This document shows, one piece after another, positions 21,941 to 29,957 of a stretch of 64,000 nt of DNA (position 1 is the stretch's first letter; the number at the start of each line of letters is the position of its first letter). The position numbers and the translations under genes were made by a program. Below the pieces are notes generated by a model. It did not search any database. It saw only the letters and a list, made by a program, of their open reading frames with translations, and was not told the DNA's origin. The stretch is from Oryzisolibacter sp. LB2S (GTDB taxonomy: Bacteria; Pseudomonadota; Gammaproteobacteria; Burkholderiales; Burkholderiaceae_C): positions 1,888,494-1,952,493 of the forward strand of contig NZ_CP160388.1 in assembly GCF_040732315.1 (NCBI RefSeq), in the 5' to 3' direction.

Positions 21941-23898
21941 GCGAACTCCTTGGCGGCCTGGGGCACGGCGGCACGGCTCGCGCGCCAGCCGTCGATCAGG
22001 CGGCGGAAATTGGCCGCCACGCGGGCCTGGAACTCGGCGTCGCCGATGCGCCCGGCGAGCCAGTCGCGGCTGGCGTCGACCCAGACGCTACGGCCAATCA
22101 TGAAGCCGCGCACGATGCGGCTGTCCCTGGCCTGCGCAAAGCCCGTGAGCAGCTCGTCGAGCGGCTGCGACAGGCCCAGGATCACGGCGCCGCGGCAGTA
22201 CGGATCGCGCTCGGCCACCAGCGCGTCGAGCGCCTGCCAGTGGCGCGCGGCCATCGCGCCCACCTTCCACCATTCGGGGCGCAGGCCCAGGTCGTAGAGG
22301 CGGCTAATCGCGCGCACCGTGGCCTCGCCGGGGTCGCCGGGCAGCTCGCGCGGCGGGATCACCTCGAGCAGCAGCTCATGGCCGCTCGCGCGCGTGGCCT
22401 CCCAGACCTGCAGCAGCCATTCCTCCTGCTCGGCGCGCAACGCCTCGGGGTCGTCGGGGTGGTAGAACACCAGACATTTCACGACCTGCTCGCGCGGCCA
22501 GCGCACGAGCTCGGAGCCCAGCGAATGCGTGCCATCGAAGCGCAGTGGGCGCGAGCCCGGCCGCTCTATGGGGCGGCCCAGCCACCAGCCGCGGCCCGTG
22601 GCATGGTGCAGCGCGGCCTCGCCCAGGCGGCCGTCGACGAGCACGCCGAGCCGGCCGCGCACGCCGCTGTCCTGGGCCTCGATGTCGGCCACCACGCGGT
22701 TCATGAGCTTCTTGAGCGCGGGGATACGCGCCACGTCGGCGCCCGCCTCGCGCGCCATGTCCTCGAACTGGGCGCGGTGGTCGTAGGCCAGCACGTAGAG
22801 CTCGGGCCATGGGCTGCGCGGCACGCTCACGCGGTGCAGGTGGGCCAGCTGCGGGTCCTGGTCGGGCCGCACATGGCGCTCGCTCGCGAACCAATGCGCC
22901 AGCTCGGCCTGGGTGGGCATGGCCGGCGCGCAGCCGTGGCGCGAGACGACGATGGCACCGCAGGCATTGGCGATGCGCGCCGACTCTTCCCAGCCCTTGC
23001 CGGTAAGCAGGCCCGAGAGCAGGCCCGAGGCGAAGGCGTCGCCCGCGCCGAGCACGTTGAGCACCTCGATGCGCTCGCCGAGCACGGTGAGCGCGTCATC
23101 GATGCGCGCGGGCACCTCGCCCTCGACGATGCTGCAGCCCAGCGCGCCGCGCTTGACCACGAACACCGCCCGCGTGTGCCGGCGCGCGCTGCGCAGCGCG
23201 GCCATCAGCTCGTCCTCGCCGCCCGCGATCAGCCATTCCTCCTCGGTACCGATGATGAGATCGAACAGCGGCAGTTGCGCCTGCAGGTGGCGGCTCACCG
23301 CCTCGCTGCCGATGTAACGGGTCTCGCCGTCGCCCCTGCCCGTGAGGCCCCAGAGCACCGGGCGGTAGTCAATGTCGAGCACGCGCACGGCCCCATGCCG
23401 GCCCGCCAGCTCCAGCGCGCGGCGGCTGGCCGCGAGCACCGTGGGCGTGCTCAGGTGGGTGCCGGTGACCAGCAGGCTGCGGCAGCCGGCGATGAAGTCC
23501 TCGTCGATAGCGGCGGCGTCAAGTGCCATGTCGGCGCAGTTCTCGCGCGCGAACAGCAGCGGGAAGGTCTCCTGGTCCTTGATGCCGAGCAGCACCATGC
23601 CCGTGAGGCGCTCCGGGTCGATCTGCACCTGGCTCACGTCACAGCCCTCGGTCTTGAGCGTGTTCAGCAGAAAGCGGCCGTTCTGCTCGTCGCCGACGCG
23701 CGAGATCATGGCCGAACGCAGGCCCAGGCGCGCCGTGCCGAAGGCGATGTTGGCCGAGGAGCCGCCCAGGTATTTACCGAAGCTGGTCGCGTCCTCCAGG
23801 CTGCAGCCGATCTGCTGCGCGTAGAGATCCACGGCCAGGCGGCCGAGACAGGCCACGTCATGCGTGCGGCCCGGGGGAAAGTTCAGCGTGGTGGGCAT
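21937..23898 (-). CDS. iolC: 5-dehydro-2-deoxygluconokinase fused to a DUF2090 aldolase-like domain
   Basis: Protein of 653 aa. Residues about 10-325 form a PfkB-type sugar kinase, with GKYLGGSSANIAFGTARLG near the start and the catalytic NVLGAGDAFASG motif near residue 285. Residues about 345-645 are a DUF2090 domain (YVLAYDHRAQFEDM at its start, then GVLVDGRLGE and CLVFYHPDDPE), a TIM-barrel related to class II-type aldolases and seen fused to IolC in many Proteobacteria. The kinase makes 5-dehydro-2-deoxy-gluconate 6-phosphate, and the second domain may cleave it. The fusion is genuine, with no internal stop or start region. The divergent RpiR gene lies 92 bp away. Confidence 0.92.
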   Translation of the reverse strand: MPTTLNFPPGRTHDVACLGRLAVDLYAQQIGCSLEDATSFGKYLGGSSANIAFGTARLGLRSAMISRVGDEQNGRFLLNTLKTEGCDVSQVQIDPERLTGMVLLGIKDQETFPLLFARENCADMALDAAAIDEDFIAGCRSLLVTGTHLSTPTVLAASRRALELAGRHGAVRVLDIDYRPVLWGLTGRGDGETRYIGSEAVSRHLQAQLPLFDLIIGTEEEWLIAGGEDELMAALRSARRHTRAVFVVKRGALGCSIVEGEVPARIDDALTVLGERIEVLNVLGAGDAFASGLLSGLLTGKGWEESARIANACGAIVVSRHGCAPAMPTQAELAHWFASERHVRPDQDPQLAHLHRVSVPRSPWPELYVLAYDHRAQFEDMAREAGADVARIPALKKLMNRVVADIEAQDSGVRGRLGVLVDGRLGEAALHHATGRGWWLGRPIERPGSRPLRFDGTHSLGSELVRWPREQVVKCLVFYHPDDPEALRAEQEEWLLQVWEATRASGHELLLEVIPPRELPGDPGEATVRAISRLYDLGLRPEWWKVGAMAARHWQALDALVAERDPYCRGAVILGLSQPLDELLTGFAQARDSRIVRGFMIGRSVWVDASRDWLAGRIGDAEFQARVAANFRRLIDGWRASRAAVPQAAKEFA

Positions 23899-23971
23899 GG
23901 GTCTCCTTGGTGTGCGGCGGTCGCCCCGGCCCCGGGGCGCGCCAGATAATGGGCCTATGATACTGAAAATA

Positions 23972-23983
23972 GAAATTTATTTC
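23972..23983. promoter_or_regulatory. Palindromic candidate operator between iolC and the RpiR gene
   Basis: GAAAT-TT-ATTTC is a perfect palindrome in an A/T-rich patch (about 23955-24005) inside the 92 bp divergent gap. RpiR-type inositol regulators bind dyads of the GGAAA/TTTCC kind, so this is the natural operator candidate. It ends 7 bp before the regulator's start codon. Confidence 0.5.
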
Positions 23984-23990
23984 CATACAC

Positions 23991-24863
23991 ATGACAAATA
24001 GAAAATTAAAGTCGTCCCAGGAGGCAATCCTTTCCTACGCGAACGCGGACGCCTTTCTTGCCGATCTGCGCGCCCGCTATCCGCAGCTGAGCCGCCAGTT
24101 GCAGGCCATCGCGCGCCATGTGGAGCACAGCGGCGCGCACATCGCGCTGCAGGGCATACAGGATGTGGCGCGGCATTGCGGCGTGCAGCCCTCGGCCGTC
24201 GTGCGCTTCGCCAAGCATTTCGGCTTTCATGGCTACACGCAGCTGCAGCAGCTGTTTCGCGCCGGTGCGGCGCGCCAGCTCGCGCCCCAGCGCGACTACC
24301 AGGACCGCATCCGCGGCCTGATCGACGCCGGCACCGGGCCGATGTCGGGCGCGCAGATTGCGCATGAGGTCGTCGAAGGTGGTCTGGCCAGCCTGCGGGC
24401 GTTGCAGACCGGTCTGGCGGACGCGCCCATAGACGCCGCCGTGGATCTTCTCGCTCAAGCTCCCGCGCTCTGGCTCGCGGCCGCGCGGCGCGCGTTTCCC
24501 GTGGGCGCCTACCTGGCCTATGCGCTGCAGCACACGTCCAAGCCCGTGCACTGGCTGCACGGCCTGGGCGCGATGCAGATGGGCGAATTGCGCGCCATGG
24601 CGCCGGGCGACGTGATCGTGGCCGTGTCGTTCGAGCCCTATGCGAGCGAGACGCTGGAGCTCGCCGAGGCGGCGCTGGAACGCGGCGCGCGCCTGCTGGC
24701 CCTCACCGACAGCCCGCTCTCGCCTCTGGCGGCGCGCGCCAGCGTCACCCTTGTGGCACAGGACAGCGCCACCTTCGGCTTTCGCTCGCTCACGGGCACG
24801 TTGTGCCTGGCGCAGTCGCTGTTCATCGCCCTCGCCTACCGCATGGAGCTGGTGTCGGCATGA
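23991..24863 (+). CDS. MurR/RpiR family regulator, probably of the inositol genes
   Basis: Repressor or activator of 290 aa with an N-terminal HTH_6 domain (about residues 20-95, IQDVARHCGVQPSAVVRFAKHFGF in part) and a C-terminal SIS sugar-phosphate isomerase-fold domain (about 135-265) that would bind a phosphorylated effector. It is divergent from iolC-iolB, as inositol RpiR regulators often are. An intermediate of the pathway is the likely effector. Its first codons are unusually A/T-rich because they overlap the operator/promoter patch. Confidence 0.88.
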   Translation: MTNRKLKSSQEAILSYANADAFLADLRARYPQLSRQLQAIARHVEHSGAHIALQGIQDVARHCGVQPSAVVRFAKHFGFHGYTQLQQLFRAGAARQLAPQRDYQDRIRGLIDAGTGPMSGAQIAHEVVEGGLASLRALQTGLADAPIDAAVDLLAQAPALWLAAARRAFPVGAYLAYALQHTSKPVHWLHGLGAMQMGELRAMAPGDVIVAVSFEPYASETLELAEAALERGARLLALTDSPLSPLAARASVTLVAQDSATFGFRSLTGTLCLAQSLFIALAYRMELVSA

Positions 24864-24925
24864 GCGGCTGAAGCGCATGTCCGGAAACGGCCAGCAGCCC
24901 CCTTCGCGCCGCATATCATCCCGGC

Positions 24926-26422
24926 ATGGCCACCGAGGACTTGACCGACGACGACGCACGCTATCTGGCGCTCAAGGCACGCGATGCGCGCTTTGACGGA
25001 CGCTTCTTCACGGGCGTGACCTCCACCGGCATCTACTGCCGCCCGGTCTGCGCCGTGCGCACGCCCAGGCGCGAGAACTGCCGCTTCTTCGCGCTCGCGG
25101 CCCAGGCCGAGAGCGCGGGCTTTCGCCCCTGTCTGCGCTGCCGGCCGGAGCTGGCGCCCCAGGCCGCGCCGTGGACGCTGCAGGACGCCTCGGGCATTCT
25201 GGTGCGCCACGCGCTGCGGCTGCTGGACGCACCCGAGGCCTGGTGCGCGCCCGGTGGCGGCCCGCTCATGGCCTGGCTGGCCGTGCGCCTGGGCGTGAGC
25301 GACCGCCACCTGCGCCGCATCTTCGAGGCCACGCTGGGCATATCGCCGCTGCAGTATCTGCAGACGCGCCGGCTGCTCACGGCCAAGCAGCTGCTGACGG
25401 ACACGCGCCTGCCCGTCACCCAGGTGGCGCTGGCCAGCGGGTTTGCGAGCGTGCGGCGCTTCAACGCCGCCTTCAGCGCGCACTACGGCATGCAGCCCAG
25501 CCAACTGCGGCGCGAGGGTGCGGCCGCCGATGGCGGCAGCCACCCTGTGCGGCTGGGCTACCGCCCACCGCTCGACGCGGCGGCGCTGCTCGGCTTTTTT
25601 GCGGCGCGCAGCATCCCCGGCCTCGAGCAGGTCGACGGGCTGACGCTGCGCCGCACAGTGCGCTGGGCCGGCGCCGAGCAGACCTGCGCGGGCTGGCTGG
25701 AGGCGCGCTTCGAGCCCGCACACAACCAGCTGCTGCTGCGCACCAGCGACAGCCTGCAGCCGGTGCTCGCGCCCCTCATAGCGCGCGTGCGCGCCCTGCT
25801 CGACCTGGACGCCGACCCCGAGCCCATCGACGCCGTGCTCCAGCCCTTCTTCGGCCCGGGCGAGGGCCTGCGCGTGCCCGGCGCGCTCGACGGCTTCGAG
25901 CTCGCGGTGCGCGCCGTGCTCGGCCAGCAGGTCACGGTGGCCGCGGCGCGCACGCTCGCGGGCCGACTCGTGGCCGCGCTGGGCGAGCCGATTGCCACGC
26001 CCTGGCCGGGGCTCGATCGCCTGTTTCCGAGTGCCGCCGCGCTGGCTGCTGCCGACGGCGATGCGCTGGGCCGGCTGGGCATAGTGCGCCAGCGCCAGGC
26101 GGCCATCGTGGCGCTGGCGCGCGCCGTGGACCAGGGCCAGATCCAGCTGCATGCGACGAGCGACGTGGAGGCCACCATCGCCGCGCTGCGCGCGCTGCCC
26201 GGCGTGGGCGACTGGACGGCCCAGTACATCGCCATGCGCGCGCTGCGCTGGCCCGACGCCTTCCCCGCGGGCGACGTGGCGCTGCACAAGGCGCTGGGCG
26301 TGCAGGGCCAGCCCCAGGCCGCGCGCGCCGCCGCCGAGGCCGCCCAGGCCTGGCGCCCCTGGCGCAGCTATGGCGTCATGCGGGCCTGGCATTCACTATC
26401 GAATTCACTATCGAATCAGTAG
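24926..26422 (+). CDS. AdaA-AlkA fusion: methylphosphotriester-sensing activator and 3-methyladenine glycosylase
   Basis: Repair protein of 498 aa. Residues 1-80 are an Ada zinc domain with Cys38, Cys42, Cys69 and Cys72 at the same numbers as in E. coli Ada; Cys38 accepts methyl groups from phosphotriesters. Residues about 95-180 are an AraC-type helix-turn-helix. Residues about 200-490 are AlkA, with the helix-hairpin-helix LPGVGDWTAQYIAMRA and the catalytic Asp region AFPAGDVAL. One protein thus senses, activates and excises. The C-terminus SLSNSLSNQ is written by a 12 bp tandem repeat and palindromic repeat copy 4, which gives the stop codon. Ogt follows. Confidence 0.92.
   Translation: MATEDLTDDDARYLALKARDARFDGRFFTGVTSTGIYCRPVCAVRTPRRENCRFFALAAQAESAGFRPCLRCRPELAPQAAPWTLQDASGILVRHALRLLDAPEAWCAPGGGPLMAWLAVRLGVSDRHLRRIFEATLGISPLQYLQTRRLLTAKQLLTDTRLPVTQVALASGFASVRRFNAAFSAHYGMQPSQLRREGAAADGGSHPVRLGYRPPLDAAALLGFFAARSIPGLEQVDGLTLRRTVRWAGAEQTCAGWLEARFEPAHNQLLLRTSDSLQPVLAPLIARVRALLDLDADPEPIDAVLQPFFGPGEGLRVPGALDGFELAVRAVLGQQVTVAAARTLAGRLVAALGEPIATPWPGLDRLFPSAAALAAADGDALGRLGIVRQRQAAIVALARAVDQGQIQLHATSDVEATIAALRALPGVGDWTAQYIAMRALRWPDAFPAGDVALHKALGVQGQPQAARAAAEAAQAWRPWRSYGVMRAWHSLSNSLSNQ
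26391..26414. repeat. 12 bp perfect tandem duplication at the end of the AdaA-AlkA gene
   Basis: The unit ATTCACTATCGA occurs twice in direct succession and is in frame, giving SLSN twice. It abuts palindromic repeat copy 4 and looks like slippage or a scar of that element's arrival. Confidence 0.9.
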
Positions 26423-26466
26423 CTTGCAGCGCTTGCTGGATGGGCGATGGAGCCGATTTTTATTCC
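26408..26466. repeat. Palindromic repeat, copy 4, between the AdaA-AlkA gene and ogt
   Basis: Read on the minus strand the core is GGCTCCATCGCCCATC then CAGCAAGCGCTG, with AGCTACTGATTC as right arm. It is more diverged than copies 2, 9 and 10. It supplies the stop codon TAG of the upstream gene and ends 5 bp before the ribosome-binding site of ogt. Confidence 0.75.
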
Positions 26467-26481
26467 AATCGGAGGATGAGC

Positions 26482-27021
26482 ATGCAATACCCCGATGACA
26501 CGGTGCAATGCCGCATCACCACGGCCCTGGGCGACGTGTATCTGGCCGCGACCCCGCGCGGCCTGGTCGGCCTGTGGTTTGCCGGCCAGTGCCACCTGCC
26601 GGCGCGCCTTGCCGGCGTGCAGGCCTGGGCCACGGACGACGCCCACCCCGTGCTGCGCGCCGCGGCCGAGCAGCTGCGCCAATACCTGGCCGGCGCCCGC
26701 ACGCGCTTTGAGCTGCCGCTGGACCTCTCGGGCGGCACGCCGTTTCAGCAGTCCGTGTGGCGCGCGCTGCTGGACATCCCGCCGGGCGCGACGACGAGCT
26801 ACGGCGCGCTCGCACGCCAGATCGGCATGCCCTCGGCCGTGCGCGCCGTGGGTGCGGCCGTGGGACGCAACCCAATCAGCGTGGTTGTGCCCTGCCACCG
26901 CGTGCTGGGCGGCGACGGCGGCCTCACGGGATACGCGGGCGGCATCGAACGCAAAAAGGCGCTGCTGCGGCTGGAGGGGGTGTCGCCGGCGTCCATGGCT
27001 TCCCCTGCGACAGGCGGCTGA
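26482..27021 (+). CDS. ogt: Methylated-DNA-protein-cysteine methyltransferase
   Basis: Suicide repair enzyme that removes the methyl group from O6-methylguanine. The active site PCHRVLGGDGGLTGYAGG (Cys138, in PCHR) and the RAVGAAVGRNP DNA-recognition helix segment are both seen. Length is 179 aa. GGAGG lies six bases before the chosen ATG; an ATG two codons earlier directly touches that site and is unlikely to be used. With the AdaA-AlkA gene just upstream, the pair makes an adaptive-response operon in which the functions of E. coli Ada are split over two proteins. Confidence 0.94.
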   Translation: MQYPDDTVQCRITTALGDVYLAATPRGLVGLWFAGQCHLPARLAGVQAWATDDAHPVLRAAAEQLRQYLAGARTRFELPLDLSGGTPFQQSVWRALLDIPPGATTSYGALARQIGMPSAVRAVGAAVGRNPISVVVPCHRVLGGDGGLTGYAGGIERKKALLRLEGVSPASMASPATGG

Positions 27022-27027
27022 TCGCAC

Positions 27028-27065
27028 AAAAAAAGCCCCGGCACCCTGAGAACGGGCACTGGGGC
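27028..27065 (-). terminator. Intrinsic terminator, mainly for prpE
   Basis: On the minus strand GCCCC...GGGGC is followed by a run of seven T. It lies between the convergent ogt and prpE genes. The 159 bp hairpin element stands between it and the prpE stop. Confidence 0.7.
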
Positions 27066-27097
27066 ACTGGAGTCTGAACGCTGACGGGGCCGGATCA

Positions 27098-27256
27098 GAG
27101 GCTGTGAGTATTTCCCTCGTGCCCGAAAGGCGCGCCCAAACGCGCCCGATCGAGGCGCAAAACGCAGCCATAGCTCGGGCTATGGCGAGTATTTGCAACG
27201 ACGAGCGGGGGTGTTTGGGCGTGCAAGGCGGGCATAGGGGAAAAACTCACAGCCTC
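27098..27256. mobile_element. 159 bp long-hairpin element with terminal inverted repeats (MITE-like)
   Basis: The ends GAGGCTGTGAGT and ACTCACAGCCTC are exact inverted copies, and the outer 28 bp pair at 24 positions. The pairing goes on inwards (CGCCCAAAC with GTTTGGGCG) up to an apex GCCATAGC-TCGG-GCTATGGC at 27167-27186, so the whole unit is one almost continuous palindrome. The trinucleotide TCA flanks both ends; the right one is the complement of the prpE stop codon. There is no coding potential. It resembles a non-autonomous element mobilised by a transposase elsewhere, or a large structured RNA. No family name could be assigned. Confidence 0.7.
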
Positions 27257-29152
27257 TCAGCCCAGCAGCTCCTTGATCTGCTGCAGCGCCACGGGGTCTT
27301 CCATGGTCGTCAGGTCGCCCGTGTCGCGGCGCTCGGCCACGGCCTGCAGGGCGCGGCGCAGCAGCTTGCCGCTGCGCGTCTTGGGCAGCATGTTGACGAA
27401 GATCACGCGCGCCGGGCGGGCCACGGCGCCGAGCTGGGCGTCCACCTGCTTCATGACCTCGCCCTCGAATTTGAGGCGCGCTGCATCATCGACCAGGGCC
27501 GACGAATCGCGCGGCACGGCGAAGGCCATGGCCACCTGGCCCTTGAGCTGGTCGGCCACACCGACCACGGCCACCTCGGCGATGTTGGCGTGGCTGGCGA
27601 TGCATTCCTCGATCTCGCGCGTGCCCAGGCGGTGGCCGGCGACGTTGATCACGTCGTCGGTGCGGCCCAGGATGAAGTAGTAGCCGTCGGCGTCGCGAAT
27701 GCCCCAGTCGAAGGTGCTGTAGACCATGCGGCCGGGAACGCTGTTCCAGTAGGTGTTGACGAAGCGCGCATCGTCGCGCCACACGGTCTGCAGGCACCCC
27801 GGGGGCAGCGGGCCTTCGATGGCGACCACGCCCTTCTGGTTGGGGGTGGTGAGCTCCTCGCCCGTGTTCTCGTCGATGAGCTTGACGTTGTAGCCGTAGA
27901 CCGCCTTGCCGGGGCTGCCGAAGCGCGCGTTCTGCTTCTCGACACCGTTGCACAGCGTGAGGATGGGCCAGCCGGTCTCGGTCTGCCAGTAGTTGTCGAT
28001 GATGGGCACGTTGAGCGCGCCGCTGATCCACTGGGCCGTGGGCTCGTCGAGCGGCTCGCCGGCCAGCCACAGGGCCTTGAGGCTCTTGATGTCGTACTTG
28101 GTGAGGTATTCGGGGTCCTGCTTCTTGAGCACGCGCACGGCCGTGGGCGCCGAGAACATGTGCGTGACCTTGTACTTTTCGACGATGCTCCACCAGATGC
28201 CGGCGTCGGGGCGAATCGGCAGGCCCTCGTAGAAGATGGTGGTCATGCCGGCGAGCAGCGGGCCGTAGACGATGTAGCTGTGGCCCACGACCCAGCCGAT
28301 GTCGCTGGTGCTGAAGTAGACCTCGCCGGCCTTGGCGTCGAAGATGTGGCGCATGCTGGCCGCCAGGGCCACGGCGTAGCCGCCGGTGTCGCGCTGCACG
28401 CCCTTGGGCTTGCCGGTGGTGCCGCTGGTGTAGAGGGTGTAGCTGGGCTCGTTGGACTCCACCCACACGCAGGGCACCTGGGCATCGACATGCTGGGCGC
28501 GCAGCGCGGCCCAGTCATGGTCGCGCCCGGCGCGCATGGCGGCCGGGGCCAGGCCGCGGTCCACGAGCAGCACGGCGGCGGGCTTGTGCTTGGAGAGCTC
28601 GATGGCCTCATCGAGCAGCGGCTTGTAGGGCACGACCTTGCCGCCGCGCGAACCGGCGTCGGCGCTCACGACGACCACGGGCTCGGCATCCTCGATGCGC
28701 GAGGCCAGTGACGACGAGGCGAAGCCCCCGAACACCACCGAGTGGATGGCGCCGATGCGCGTGCAGGCCAGCATGGCAAAGGCGGCCTCGGCGATCATGG
28801 GCATGTAGATGAGCACGCGGTCGCCCTGCTTGACGCCCAGCGACTGCAGCACGGCCGCCATGCGTTGCACCTCCTGGTGCAGCTCGGCATAGCTGTAGGC
28901 GCGCTCGGTATTGGTCTCGGTGGAGATGGCCACGAGCGCGTTCTGCTGGCCGCGCGTGGCCACATGGCGGTCCACGGCGTTGTGGCACAGGTTGGTCGTG
29001 CCGCCCACGAACCACTTGGCAAACGGCGGGTTGTCGTACTGGCAGATCTGCTGCGGCTGCTGCTGCCAGTCGATCAGGCGGGCCTGCTCGGCCCAGAAGG
29101 CATCGCGCTCGTCGATGGAGCGACGGTAGAAGTCGGCGTAGTTGGCTGCCAT
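27257..29152 (-). CDS. prpE: Propionyl-CoA synthetase (acetyl-CoA synthetase family)
   Basis: Activates propionate to propionyl-CoA with ATP through an acyl-adenylate. The protein has 631 aa, as PrpE does. The adenylation core YTSGTTGKPKGVQRD, the WQTETGWP segment and the C-terminal hinge GRTDDVINVAGHRLGT are visible, and the catalytic Lys lies in KTRSGKLLRR near the end. That Lys is the acetylation target of Pat in Salmonella. AAGGAG lies nine bases upstream of the ATG chosen. Its stop codon coincides with the right flank of the 159 bp hairpin element. PrpE feeds the 2-methylcitrate pathway, which is not in this window. Confidence 0.93.
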   Translation of the reverse strand: MAANYADFYRRSIDERDAFWAEQARLIDWQQQPQQICQYDNPPFAKWFVGGTTNLCHNAVDRHVATRGQQNALVAISTETNTERAYSYAELHQEVQRMAAVLQSLGVKQGDRVLIYMPMIAEAAFAMLACTRIGAIHSVVFGGFASSSLASRIEDAEPVVVVSADAGSRGGKVVPYKPLLDEAIELSKHKPAAVLLVDRGLAPAAMRAGRDHDWAALRAQHVDAQVPCVWVESNEPSYTLYTSGTTGKPKGVQRDTGGYAVALAASMRHIFDAKAGEVYFSTSDIGWVVGHSYIVYGPLLAGMTTIFYEGLPIRPDAGIWWSIVEKYKVTHMFSAPTAVRVLKKQDPEYLTKYDIKSLKALWLAGEPLDEPTAQWISGALNVPIIDNYWQTETGWPILTLCNGVEKQNARFGSPGKAVYGYNVKLIDENTGEELTTPNQKGVVAIEGPLPPGCLQTVWRDDARFVNTYWNSVPGRMVYSTFDWGIRDADGYYFILGRTDDVINVAGHRLGTREIEECIASHANIAEVAVVGVADQLKGQVAMAFAVPRDSSALVDDAARLKFEGEVMKQVDAQLGAVARPARVIFVNMLPKTRSGKLLRRALQAVAERRDTGDLTTMEDPVALQQIKELLG

Positions 29153-29269
29153 GGTCGGGTCTCCTTTGGATGCCCTGCGCCCGCCGGGCGCAGAAGGGTA
29201 GCTGCACAAAATTCTTAATTATTCATGCCGCGCTTGCGGGAAGCTGACGCAGCAGGCGCATTGGAATAC

Positions 29270-29322
29270 CAAAAACAATAGCTGCTGGCGCTTGCCCAAC
29301 GGGCGCTGGCAGGCTATTTGAC
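29270..29322. repeat. Palindromic repeat, copy 5, at the end of the isochorismatase-like gene
   Basis: A strong inverted repeat: GCTGCTGGCGCTTG-CCCAAC-GGGCGCTGGCAGGC, with CAAAAACAATA and TATTTGAC as arms. It contains the stop codon TAG of the isochorismatase-like gene. Confidence 0.88.
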
Positions 29323-29925
29323 AAGGGCCAGCATGTCCTTGAAGGCCGAGTGCTCGCAGCTGCGCAGCCACTCGAAGGCCACCATCTCGGTCGTCACGAG
29401 CTCGGCGCCCGCGCCGGCCAGGCGGTCGAACGCGGCGTCGCGGCTTCGCTCGGTGCGCGAGCTGCAGGCATCGGTCACCACCCAGACCTCGAACTCTTCC
29501 TCGATGAGCTCGAGCGCCGTCTGCAGCAGGCAGACATGGGCCTCGCAGCCGGCGATGACGATGCTCGGGCGCTCGGCGCCCTGCTGCTCCTGCGCGCGCG
29601 CCTTCTGCAGATGCCGCGGCATGCTGCGCGCGTTGCCGCCCTGGGGCCTGGCGGGCGGGCGCAGCCATGCGCCCAGGCCGTCGGCCGCGGCGCTGAAGTG
29701 CATCTTGGAGAGGGTGCGGTCGCACAGGGCGCGCAGCGCGGCATCGTTGGGCCCCAGGCGCGTGGGGTTTTGCTCCGTGCCCCAGACGGGCACCTCGACC
29801 ATTTGGGCGATCTGCGCGAGCCGGATGGCGTTGGCCAGCGCGGCCTGGCCCTCGAAGATGGCGGGCATCAGGCGCTCCTGGTAGTCCACGAGCACGAGTT
29901 GGGATTCGGTTGCGTCAAGCAGCAT
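29314..29925 (-). CDS. Isochorismatase/nicotinamidase-superfamily hydrolase
   Basis: Cysteine hydrolase of 203 aa in the YcaC/isochorismatase fold. The catalytic triad is seen as Asp14 (LVLVDYQER), Lys74 (TLSKMHFS) and Cys132 (GCEAHVC). Between Lys74 and Cys132 there is an unusual 30-residue basic, Pro/Gln-rich insertion (around residues 88-120) absent from typical members. The substrate is not known. The last codons and stop lie in palindromic repeat copy 5. The sorbosone-type gene ends 32 bp upstream on the same strand. Confidence 0.88.
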   Translation of the reverse strand: MLLDATESQLVLVDYQERLMPAIFEGQAALANAIRLAQIAQMVEVPVWGTEQNPTRLGPNDAALRALCDRTLSKMHFSAAADGLGAWLRPPARPQGGNARSMPRHLQKARAQEQQGAERPSIVIAGCEAHVCLLQTALELIEEEFEVWVVTDACSSRTERSRDAAFDRLAGAGAELVTTEMVAFEWLRSCEHSAFKDMLALVK

Positions 29926-29957
29926 GGCGATCGAAGTTCTACATACAAATCAAGGGG

